NCBI RefSeq assembly: GCF_013822795.1
Contig: NZ_PNLB01000001.1
Location: forward strand, 300,673-364,672
Length of the DNA stretch: 64,000 nt
DNA from: Phenylobacterium sp.
Lineage (GTDB): Bacteria; Pseudomonadota; Alphaproteobacteria; Caulobacterales; Caulobacteraceae
Direction of reading: 5' to 3'
Part shown: one piece after another, positions 8,026-14,775 of the stretch
How the letters are laid out: each line of letters starts with the position of its first letter
Numbering within the stretch: position 1 is the stretch's first letter
Notes under the pieces: generated by a model
Databases searched by the model: none
Seen by the model: the letters and a program-made list of their open reading frames with translations, nothing else
What the model was told of the DNA's origin: nothing
Position numbers and translations under genes: made by a program

Positions 8026-8805
8026 ATGAAATTTGTTGCAGTAATCGGTGCGGCGATGCTGGCGGCCGCGCCGGGCTTGGCCAGCGCCCAGGAGTCCGAC
8101 GTCGAGCTGGCCAAGAAGCTTGCGAACCCGGTCTCGGACCTGGTCAGCCTGCCGTTCCAGTTCAACTACGACTGCTGTTACGGCCCCTCCGACGGCGAAC
8201 GGGTGACGCTGAACGTCCAGCCGGTGGTGCCGCTGCACCTGACCGATGACTGGAACCTGATCATTCGCACCATCGTGCCGGTGATCTCGCAGAGCGAGAC
8301 CGCGCCCGGCCTCGGCGATCAGATGGGGTTCGGCGACACCCTGCAGACCTTCTTCTTTTCCCCGAAGACCGAGGGGTTCGTGCTTGGCGTCGGGCCGGCC
8401 ATCTCGTACCCGACCGGCACCGACGGCTTCAGCGCGCACCAGTGGGCGGCGGGGCCGGCCGGGCTGGTGCTGAAGCAGCAGGGTCATATGACCTACGGCT
8501 TGCTGGCGACGCAGCTCTGGGCGGTGGACACCAGCTTGCCGCAGGAAGTGAACACCACTCTGCTGCAGCCGTTCTTCAACTACACCTTCCCGAACACGAC
8601 CGGCATCATCGTGAACCTGGAGAGCACCTACGACTGGACGCGCGAACAGTGGACCGTGCCGATGAACGTCGGGGTCACCCACATCTACAAGTGGGGCGAC
8701 CAGAAGGTGCAGGCCGGGATCATGGGCCGCTACTACTTCGACAGCCCTGACGGCGGACCCGATTGGGGCCTGCGCTTGGTGCTGACCTACATGATCCCGT
8801 CCTAG
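8026..8805 (+). CDS. outer-membrane channel-like protein (MetA-pathway / transporter family)
   Basis: 259 residues with a signal peptide (MKFVAVIGAAMLAAAPGLASA). It alternates hydrophobic and polar residues as expected for beta-strands, with aromatic ends (FQFNYDCCYG, WNLIIRTIVPVI, TFFFSPK, GLRLVLTYMIPS). Most like the putative outer-membrane proteins of the phenol-degradation/MetA group. It lies 28 bases after the Gly/Pro-rich gene and is probably the third gene of that unit. Its stop overlaps the convergent FGE-like gene by CTAG. Substrate unknown. Confidence 0.72.
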   Translation: MKFVAVIGAAMLAAAPGLASAQESDVELAKKLANPVSDLVSLPFQFNYDCCYGPSDGERVTLNVQPVVPLHLTDDWNLIIRTIVPVISQSETAPGLGDQMGFGDTLQTFFFSPKTEGFVLGVGPAISYPTGTDGFSAHQWAAGPAGLVLKQQGHMTYGLLATQLWAVDTSLPQEVNTTLLQPFFNYTFPNTTGIIVNLESTYDWTREQWTVPMNVGVTHIYKWGDQKVQAGIMGRYYFDSPDGGPDWGLRLVLTYMIPS

Positions 8806-9755
8806 GGGCGGACGACCACGCGGAAGCCGACGTGGCTGGTCGAGGTGTCGACCGGCTGGGCGTGGCGCGCGGCTGGCCGGTAGCGGCGGCAGTAGGACGG
8901 GGCGCAGAGATGCGAGCCGCCCTTCAGCACCTTGCGTGGAATGCGGATCTCCGGCTGGTTCGGGTCGTAGCTGGCTTCCATGGCCGCCTGGGCGCGGCTG
9001 GTCGCGCAGCAGCCCTTGACCGGCTCGGCCGAGGCGGTGGACCACCAGTCCGTCGTCCACTCCCAGGTGTTGCCGATCATGTCGACCAGGCCATAGCCGT
9101 TCGGAGGATAGGAGCCGATCGGGGCGGTGCGCGGCCAGCCGGTCTTGTCGAGGTTCTCGAACGGGAAGCGACCGTGCCAGGTCTTGGCCATCGGCTTGCC
9201 GCCGGGTTCGAAGGCGTCGCCCCAGGCGTAGATCCTGGCGTCCAGCCCGCCGCGGGCGGCGTATTCCCATTCGGCCTCGGTCGGCAGCTCGGCCCCGGCC
9301 CAGGCGGCGTAGGCCTCGACGTCGGCCCAGGAGACGTGGACCACCGGGTGGTCGGCGAGCCCCTCCAGCGAGCTGTCGGGTCCATAGGGGTGGCGCCAGT
9401 CGGCGCCGGCGAGGTAGTGCCACCAGGCGCGCACGTCGTTCAGCGGCACCGGCCCGGCGGTGGGAAGGAAGACCAGCGAGGACGGCGCCAGCATGGCGGG
9501 GTCGGCGCCCGGATAGTCGGCCGGATCGGCCGGCTTCTCGGCGGTGGTGACCCAGCCGGTCGCCTCGACGAAGACGGCGAAGTCGCGGTTGCTGACGGGA
9601 CGGGCGTCGATCCAGAAGCCCTCGACCTCGACCGGGCGCATCGGCGCCTCTTCCGGGTAGTGGATGTCCGAGCCCATGCGAAAGCCGCCGCCCGGAATCC
9701 AGACCATGTCGGGCCGTTGGTCAGGCGCGCGAAGCTGACGCTGCATTTGGGGCAT
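8802..9755 (-). CDS. formylglycine-generating enzyme (FGE/SUMF1) family protein
   Basis: 317 residues. FGE-sulfatase domain over nearly the full length: WIPGGGFRMGSD at the N-terminus, PVSNRDFAVFVEATGW, LPTEAEWEYAARGG, YGLVDMIGNTWEWTTDWW, and the C-terminal active site GGSHLCAPSYCRRYRPAAR. The catalytic cysteine pair (about Cys284 and Cys289, spacing five) matches authentic aerobic FGEs, not the many cysteine-less homologues, so it probably oxidises a sulfatase Cys to formylglycine. No sulfatase is in the window. ATG 9755 (MPQMQ) is chosen; the frame is open further upstream, but without domain homology. The shared element is at 9818-9831. No signal peptide. Confidence 0.88.
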   Translation of the reverse strand: MPQMQRQLRAPDQRPDMVWIPGGGFRMGSDIHYPEEAPMRPVEVEGFWIDARPVSNRDFAVFVEATGWVTTAEKPADPADYPGADPAMLAPSSLVFLPTAGPVPLNDVRAWWHYLAGADWRHPYGPDSSLEGLADHPVVHVSWADVEAYAAWAGAELPTEAEWEYAARGGLDARIYAWGDAFEPGGKPMAKTWHGRFPFENLDKTGWPRTAPIGSYPPNGYGLVDMIGNTWEWTTDWWSTASAEPVKGCCATSRAQAAMEASYDPNQPEIRIPRKVLKGGSHLCAPSYCRRYRPAARHAQPVDTSTSHVGFRVVVRP

Positions 9756-9817
9756 CCGATGTGTCCTCGATCGCGGAAGGTTGTAGGCGATCTCAGCATC
9801 GCCGGAAACGCTTGGCG

Positions 9818-9831
9818 ATCCGGCGAAACCC
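9818..9831 (-). promoter_or_regulatory. shared upstream element, copy 5 (GGGTTTCGCCGGAT)
   Basis: Minus-strand GGGTTTCGCCGGAT, 62 bases before the FGE-like start. It is the most divergent of the six copies but keeps GGGTT and GAT. Confidence 0.4.
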
Positions 9832-9855
9832 TGATCACGAGCGGCGCGCACGGTT

Positions 9856-9888
9856 AGGCCCCGCGCCCTCGAGAGTGACGCGGGGCCT
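9856..9888. terminator. GC-rich hairpin in the 9756-10033 intergenic region
   Basis: Perfect ten-base inverted repeat AGGCCCCGCG (9856-9865) and CGCGGGGCCT (9879-9888) with a 13-base loop. It lies between the end of the BamA-like gene (10034) and the start of the FGE gene. There is no T-run on either side, so an intrinsic-terminator role is uncertain. Apart from the shared element copy, the rest of this gap shows nothing I recognise. Confidence 0.4.
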
Positions 9889-10033
9889 GTCCAGGAGGCC
9901 GGGCCCGATGCCCGACTGACGGAGCGGTCCCCGGGGGGAGGGGAAGGAGCGTTCCGACGTGGTCATCACACCATTGGCCGTTAATCACTGTGATCAGGTC
10001 GGCGCCTCATGCGCGGCATGAATTACCCCGAGG

Positions 10034-11125
10034 TTAGAAGGCCTCGCCGATGTAGAAGTAGAAGGCCTGGGAGTCCTCGCCGAACGCGAAGTCAAAGCTG
10101 GCGTTGACGTTGTGCGCCTTGGAGGCCTTGAGGCGCAGCCCGACGCCGACCGCGGGCAGGAGGGTGGAGCCGAGCTTGTCGAACGAGGGCGCGACCCCGC
10201 CGACCCCGGCGAAGGCCACCGCGCCGATCCGCCAGAATAGATCGCGTCGGTATTCGACTTGCGCCGAGACCAGGGTGTGGTCGCGGTAGCGGCCCGGATC
10301 GTAACCGCGCAGGTCGTTGTTCTGGCCGAACAGGCAAAGGTCGAAGAACGGGGCTCCGTCGCCGCTGTCGCAAACCGCCAGCCGCGCGGCGACCACCGCC
10401 TTGGCGGAGAGGGCGTGATAGGCGTTGGCGGCCAGCTCGAAGCGGCTGTAGTCGAAGTCGCTGCTTAACGCCTGGTCGGCGAGCAGCCACTGCGAGGTGA
10501 CGTAGGCGCCTCGGCGCGGGGCGAACTGATTGTCGCGGGTGTCATACTCGGCCGCGAGGCCGAGCGCCGAGCTGGCGCTGTCGAGTTCGACCTTGGGCAG
10601 CGCGAGGTCCGGAAATGGGATCTGGCTGAAGTCGAGGTTGGTCTTCAGGGCGATGCCTCGATAGCGCAGCCCGAGATAGGTGTGGGGTCGCACGCGGAAC
10701 AGCGCCTCGGCCACGGCGCCGCCGCCTTGCTGATCGATCGGAATAGCCCGGTTTCTGGCCCCGGCGCCGGCGCCCACGCCGTAGAAGTCGAGGTGGAAGT
10801 CGCCGCCGCCGGCGCCGATGGTCAGGCGGATCGCATCCTGCCGGAAATTGGCCTGCTGGCCGGCGAAGGCGGCCCAGCTCGTGGTGTCGGTGTAGAGGCC
10901 GCCCACCCCAGTGACCCAGGGCGGCGCGGACTTGTCGTGGGTGTAGATGCCCAGGGCGGCGACGGCCAAGCCGTTGCCGATCGCCGGATTGGAGACCGGG
11001 ATCGGCATGGCCACGAAGCTGAATGGTTTGGCGGGCGGGACGCCCTCGTCAGGCGAGGGCGCGGCTTCATCGGCGAGCGCGGGCGAGGCCAGCGCAAGGC
11101 AAAACGCTACGACTGCTACGCGCAT
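10034..11125 (-). CDS. BamA/Omp85-superfamily surface-antigen beta-barrel protein without POTRA domains
   Basis: 363 residues. Signal peptide (MRVAVVAFCLALASPALA), then a barrel-only protein of the bacterial surface antigen (D15) type. Supporting signs are GLRYRGIALKT, YDTRDNQFAPRRGAYVTSQWLL, the lid-loop-like LRGYDPGRYRDHTLVSAQVEYR (family motif (V/L)RGY/F) and a C-terminal FYFYIGEAF ending in Phe. There is no room for POTRA repeats, so it resembles the stand-alone 16-strand group rather than BamA itself. It starts five bases after the Asn-rich gene and is the last gene of the DUF1254 operon. Confidence 0.8.
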   Translation of the reverse strand: MRVAVVAFCLALASPALADEAAPSPDEGVPPAKPFSFVAMPIPVSNPAIGNGLAVAALGIYTHDKSAPPWVTGVGGLYTDTTSWAAFAGQQANFRQDAIRLTIGAGGGDFHLDFYGVGAGAGARNRAIPIDQQGGGAVAEALFRVRPHTYLGLRYRGIALKTNLDFSQIPFPDLALPKVELDSASSALGLAAEYDTRDNQFAPRRGAYVTSQWLLADQALSSDFDYSRFELAANAYHALSAKAVVAARLAVCDSGDGAPFFDLCLFGQNNDLRGYDPGRYRDHTLVSAQVEYRRDLFWRIGAVAFAGVGGVAPSFDKLGSTLLPAVGVGLRLKASKAHNVNASFDFAFGEDSQAFYFYIGEAF

Positions 11126-11130
11126 GCACC

Positions 11131-11763
11131 CTAGCCTGGACGATCCACGACTACGTAGACGACGGTATCGCCTTCATACTGGGGCGCGTAGTAGGCGCCG
11201 CCGCACGAGTAATAGGTCATTCCAGAGTATGGGTAGGGCGAGCAGGCCGGCGGCAGCGAGTAGTAGCGCGCGCCGAGCGCGGCCGAGGTGACGGCCGCCG
11301 CCGTGCCGAGGGCGACGCCCGCGGCGACCGGATGATAGTCGTGGTCGCCCCAGCCCCAGCCGTTGTCGTGGTCGACATCGATGTTGACGTTGTTGCCGAC
11401 GTTGACGTTGCCGGTGTTGACCCTGTTGCCGCTGCGATTGACGTTCGCGCCGCGATTGACGTTAGCCGTCCGATTGGAGACAGCGGTGCGGTCGACGTTG
11501 GCCGCCCGATTGGAGGCGGCGGCGCGGTCGACGTTGGCAGAACGGTTCGCTGCCGCGGGACGAGAGCCGCCCCGGTTCACGTTCGCATGGGCCGCCGGCG
11601 CGCGCGAGGCGGCTGGCCGGGCGCCCTGGACGCTGGAACGAGCGCCGCCGCGGACCTGGTGACCGCCGCCGCCGCCGCCGCCGGGGCGGGCCTCAGCGAT
11701 GACGGGAAACAACGCTGCCGAGAGCGCCGCGGCGGTGAGGGACAGACTATGGAACTTCCACAT
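11131..11763 (-). CDS. secreted Asn/Ala-rich repeat protein, paralogue B
   Basis: 210 residues, no named family recognised. A signal peptide (MWKFHSLSLTAAALSAALFPVIAEA) and a polyglycine tract are followed by about eight imperfect NR-x-ANV-x-R units (NRSANVDRAAASNRAANVDR and on), then NVNVGNNVNIDVDHDNGWGWGDHDYH. The C-terminal module has GTAAAVTSAALGA, YYSLPPAC and APQYEGDTVVYVVV, matching the end of the Gly/Pro-rich protein at 7380-7997. ATG 11763 has TAGGAG eight bases upstream. The Asn/Val repeats suggest an extended or fibre-like surface segment (inference). Confidence 0.75.
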   Translation of the reverse strand: MWKFHSLSLTAAALSAALFPVIAEARPGGGGGGGHQVRGGARSSVQGARPAASRAPAAHANVNRGGSRPAAANRSANVDRAAASNRAANVDRTAVSNRTANVNRGANVNRSGNRVNTGNVNVGNNVNIDVDHDNGWGWGDHDYHPVAAGVALGTAAAVTSAALGARYYSLPPACSPYPYSGMTYYSCGGAYYAPQYEGDTVVYVVVDRPG

Positions 11764-11773
11764 GCGGTGACTC

Positions 11774-12553
11774 CTACTTGCCAAGCGCGGTCAGGCGGAT
11801 GGGCATGGCCCCGGCCGGGGCCGTAAAGGCGAAGGTCTGGGCGTCGAAGGCCGGCCGGAAATTCCACGCCAGGGTGGCGGTGTACTGCGGCGAGCTGGGA
11901 TCGGTGCGGTCGGTGATGACGATCTTGCGTGGGACCGGCGCGTCGCCCTGGGCGATCCAGATCTGCCAGTCGACGTCGGCCTCGCGGAAGGCGTAGTGGT
12001 CGGTGCGGGTCCCGTCGACGAGCGCCGGGCCGACATAGAGGGCTTCCTTGATGTCGTCGGCCCGACCGCCGCCCGGCTCGCTCCAGCGGAAGAGGTCGGT
12101 CAGCGGCAGCTCGATGCCGTAACGGTCGCTGGCGAGGGCGAGGGTTTCGCGGATGGTCGGCGGGGCGTCGACCTGCGCGTAGTAGGATGTGCGCGGCGAG
12201 GAGACGGTCAGCTTCTTGCCGTCATAGGTGAAGCGGCGGTCCTTGTAGTCGCCGACCCGCTCGATGACGAAGCCGTTGGGACGGCGCACCTTGAAGGTGG
12301 CGTTGTCGCCGAACTGGAGGCGCTGGCCGTCGTCCAGCACCAGGTCGAAGGCGCCGTTGGTCTTCAGCTCGAAGCTGGTCTGCGTGCCGAGATAGGCGCT
12401 CATCCGCTTCATGGCTTCCATGGCCGCCGGATCGATATCGCTGTCGGCGTCGGTGGCCGTGGCCGGCGGGCTGGTCTGCGCTGGCTGAGCGACGACGGGA
12501 GAGGCGATCAGCGCGCAGGCGGACATCACGGAGAGCCAACGAAGCGTTCTCAT
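11774..12553 (-). CDS. DUF2092 family exported protein, copy B
   Basis: 259 residues. Signal peptide (MRTLRWLSVMSACALIASPVVA), then DUF2092: MEAMKRMSAYLGTQTSFEL, KVRRPNGFVIERVGDYKDRRFTYDGKKLTV, APPTIRETLALASDRYGIELPLTDLF, and DWQIWIAQGDAPVPRKIVITDRTDP. Clearly paralogous to copy A at 6634-7383, with identical blocks such as KVRRPNGFVIE. It overlaps the upstream DUF1254 gene by ATGA, and ten bases separate it from the Asn-rich gene. Confidence 0.85.
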   Translation of the reverse strand: MRTLRWLSVMSACALIASPVVAQPAQTSPPATATDADSDIDPAAMEAMKRMSAYLGTQTSFELKTNGAFDLVLDDGQRLQFGDNATFKVRRPNGFVIERVGDYKDRRFTYDGKKLTVSSPRTSYYAQVDAPPTIRETLALASDRYGIELPLTDLFRWSEPGGGRADDIKEALYVGPALVDGTRTDHYAFREADVDWQIWIAQGDAPVPRKIVITDRTDPSSPQYTATLAWNFRPAFDAQTFAFTAPAGAMPIRLTALGK

Positions 12554-13857
12554 AAACGGGTTTCCCGGTTTTCTGTTTGGGCGGTTGAGGAGCGACGCGC
12601 GCCGCCGACGCGCTCGGGCTCGGGGGGGCGCCAGCCCCCGTCGAGGGCCGAGGCCTTGGGCCAGTAGAGCTTGAGCCGCAGCCGCAGCCGTCCCGGCGGT
12701 GCGGCGAGCCAGTTGGCGGTGGGCTCGGCCGGCTGATGATCGATGCGCAGGGTGAGCGCGCCGTCGGGGTCGAGCTCCAGGGCGGTGCGGCTGTCGATAA
12801 GCTGGCGGCCGGCCCGCAGCGCCCCGCTGGGCGAGCGGCTGGCCAGGCTAAGCGTCCAGAAGCCATCGACCGGCGGAGCCGCGCCGGGCGCGAACCTGAC
12901 GACATACGGTTCCGACCCGATGAGCGGGCGCCCGTCGCGGTCGCAGTCGCACACCCATTGCTGGATGTCCTCGGCCGCCGCAGCGCCGAGGTTCGCCAAG
13001 GTTGCGGCAGCCGATCCGTCCGGGGCCCCGGACAGTACGTTCCGCCAGATCGTAGCCTCCGCCGGGCCCTGGTCGTGGATCACCCTGGCGAAGCCGTCGG
13101 CGGCGCCGAGCGTCAGAGCGTCGCGGATGACGCTGTCTTCGGGGAGGTGGAAGGCCTTGCCGGGCGTGAGGCCAATTTCCGCCAGGGCGGCGGTGTCGAG
13201 GCGCTCGGTGTCCGGATAGCGCGCCAGCAGGCGAGCCAGGTGGTGGAACAGGCGGTGGGGGGAGAGCGTGGTCAGCGCGTCCAGCGCAGGCTGCAGCGGG
13301 GCGTCAACCTGGCCGGAGAGGGCGCGCAGCGGCGCGCCGGGCGGTTCAGCCGGGCCGAGCGCGAGCTTTTCCAACAGACCTTGGGCGAAGTCCCGGTCGC
13401 CCGGCGAACGGGCGGCGATCCGCACGACGGCCCAGACGAGATCGGAGGGCGCACGTCGGGCGACCGCGTCCTTGGGCGCCTCGCCGCGCCAGCCGGGGCC
13501 GGCGAGCACGAGGTCGACCCCTCGTTGGTGGGTACGGGGATCGACGCGCCCGATGCGCCGCCCCCAGGCGTCGAACAGCGAGATCGCCCAATAGCGGCCG
13601 CCGAGATTGGGCAGGGCCAACAGCATCGGCCCATCGCTGAGGTCGATCCAGGCGCTGGCGCGCACGACCAGATCGTCATCGTCGGCCAGGCCAGGCGTGA
13701 TGACGCTGCACTCGCCCGGCAGAGCCAGAATCTGATTCATGCCTACTGGATGCGTGCGGCGAACCGCATCGACCAGCAGCAGGGGAAACCCGAGAACGAC
13801 ACCGTCAGCGGCCGTGCGCCGGGCGTCGAACGGGTTCGTTTGTAGTTGCGACGCCAT
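12550..13857 (-). CDS. DUF1254/DUF1214 domain protein
   Basis: 435 residues. The N-terminal half has the DUF1254 pattern (VVLGFPLLLVDAVRRTHPVGMNQIL, then DDDLVVRASAWIDLSDGPMLLALPNLGGRYWAISLFDAWGRRIG in pieces). The C-terminal half has the DUF1214 pattern (YVVRFAPGAAPPVDGFWTLSL, WLAAPPGRLRLRLKLYWPK). No signal peptide is evident, unlike many family members. Enzymatic role unknown. First gene of a four-gene unit: DUF1254, DUF2092-B, Asn-rich protein, BamA-like barrel. The shared element (13914-13927) lies 56 bases upstream. Confidence 0.85.
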   Translation of the reverse strand: MASQLQTNPFDARRTAADGVVLGFPLLLVDAVRRTHPVGMNQILALPGECSVITPGLADDDDLVVRASAWIDLSDGPMLLALPNLGGRYWAISLFDAWGRRIGRVDPRTHQRGVDLVLAGPGWRGEAPKDAVARRAPSDLVWAVVRIAARSPGDRDFAQGLLEKLALGPAEPPGAPLRALSGQVDAPLQPALDALTTLSPHRLFHHLARLLARYPDTERLDTAALAEIGLTPGKAFHLPEDSVIRDALTLGAADGFARVIHDQGPAEATIWRNVLSGAPDGSAAATLANLGAAAAEDIQQWVCDCDRDGRPLIGSEPYVVRFAPGAAPPVDGFWTLSLASRSPSGALRAGRQLIDSRTALELDPDGALTLRIDHQPAEPTANWLAAPPGRLRLRLKLYWPKASALDGGWRPPEPERVGGARRSSTAQTENRETRL

Positions 13858-13913
13858 GGGCGTGGACGCCTCCGTGTTACCCGGAAGCGTTCCAGCGCGC
13901 GCCTATCGCCGCC

Positions 13914-13930
13914 ATCGGGTCAAACCCGAT
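13914..13930 (-). promoter_or_regulatory. shared upstream element, copy 6, perfect palindrome ATCGGGT-N3-ACCCGAT
   Basis: ATCGGGTCAAACCCGAT is a perfect 7-base inverted repeat with a three-base spacer; its minus-strand core (13914-13927) equals copy 2 exactly. It sits 56 bases before the DUF1254 start, close to the response-regulator gene. This is the clearest copy and suggests a dimeric binding protein. Confidence 0.5.
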
Positions 13931-13953
13931 GTCCGGGGTCGCCGGTAAGGGAC

Positions 13954-14589
13954 TTAGGGCTGGATAAGATTATGTTTTATTCCAAAACGAACGAACTCGG
14001 CCGCGGTTCGCACGCCTGCCTTGCGCATCGCCGCGGCGCGGTGGCTTTCCACGGTCTTGACGCTGATCTGGAGCTGCCGGGCGATCTGCTTGTTGGAGTT
14101 GCCCTCGGCAATGAGCTGGGCCACCTCAAGCTCGCGCATGGTGAAGCTCTCCAGCCGTGAGCGCTTGCGTTCGCTCACCGCCGCTTCGAGAAGCAGCTCC
14201 GACACCGAGGACGAGAAGTAGGGGCGATTGGCGCCCAAGGCGGAGATCGCCGCCTCGAGATGCTGCTCGCTCTCGCTCTTCAGCAGGTAGCCGCGAGCCC
14301 CGGCCGCGAGACCGCCGCTGACGGTTTCGTCGTCGTCATGCATCGTAAAGAGCAGGACGTTGGTCTGCGGCGAGTCCTGCCTCAGGCGGCGGGTCACGGC
14401 CAGACCGTTCATTAGCGGCAGCGACACGTCGATCACGGCGACGTCCGGCTGTTCAACCACCGCGAGCTCCACCGCGGACTGGCCGTCCGAAGCTTCGCCG
14501 CACACCTCCCACCCCGGGTGGCTTTCAACGATGTCCCTTATCCCCCGCCGAACGATCTCGTGATCATCGGCGATCAGAATCCTCAGCAT
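13954..14589 (-). CDS. NarL/FixJ family response regulator
   Basis: 211 residues. Receiver domain with acidic pocket D8/D9, phosphoacceptor Asp54 (VIDVSLPL) and Lys in GYLLKSE; C-terminal LuxR-type HTH (FTMRELEVAQLIAEGNSNKQIARQL, ISVKTVESHRAAAMRKAG). The start MLRILIADDH (ATG 14589) fits the fold; the upstream open frame does not. It is divergent from the HisKA_3 kinase at 14776, its likely partner. Regulatory target unknown; the neighbouring 3-14 kb units with a shared palindrome are candidates (inference). Confidence 0.92.
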   Translation of the reverse strand: MLRILIADDHEIVRRGIRDIVESHPGWEVCGEASDGQSAVELAVVEQPDVAVIDVSLPLMNGLAVTRRLRQDSPQTNVLLFTMHDDDETVSGGLAAGARGYLLKSESEQHLEAAISALGANRPYFSSSVSELLLEAAVSERKRSRLESFTMRELEVAQLIAEGNSNKQIARQLQISVKTVESHRAAAMRKAGVRTAAEFVRFGIKHNLIQP

Positions 14590-14775
14590 CCAACACCCCA
14601 GGTATGAATGCCTAGGTAATACACCCCTTGGATTAGTTAGTGCATCAGTAAGATCACCCATATACGTTTAGTGTGGGGCATGTATGCTGGGAGGGTGTTC
14701 CTTTTAGTCGGGGGAACGGGCACCGCTGTTTGGGACTTCCTTAGGTCGAGAGGCCAGGGAAGCGGGAGACGGACG
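14590..14775. promoter_or_regulatory. divergent promoter region of the two-component pair
   Basis: 186 bases between response regulator and kinase. It is relatively AT-rich around 14610-14690, unlike the surrounding coding DNA, as expected for two divergent promoters. I see no confident -10/-35 pair and no copy of the GGGTT-N3-CCSGAT element. Confidence 0.5.

Noticed and set aside
9841..9888. GC-rich hairpin as a small RNA
   Set aside because: No promoter or T-run; recorded only as a possible terminator.
9984..9994. Palindrome ATCACTGTGAT resembling a GntR or FNR/CRP-type site
   Set aside because: Lies downstream of the BamA-like gene and far from any start codon; probably chance.
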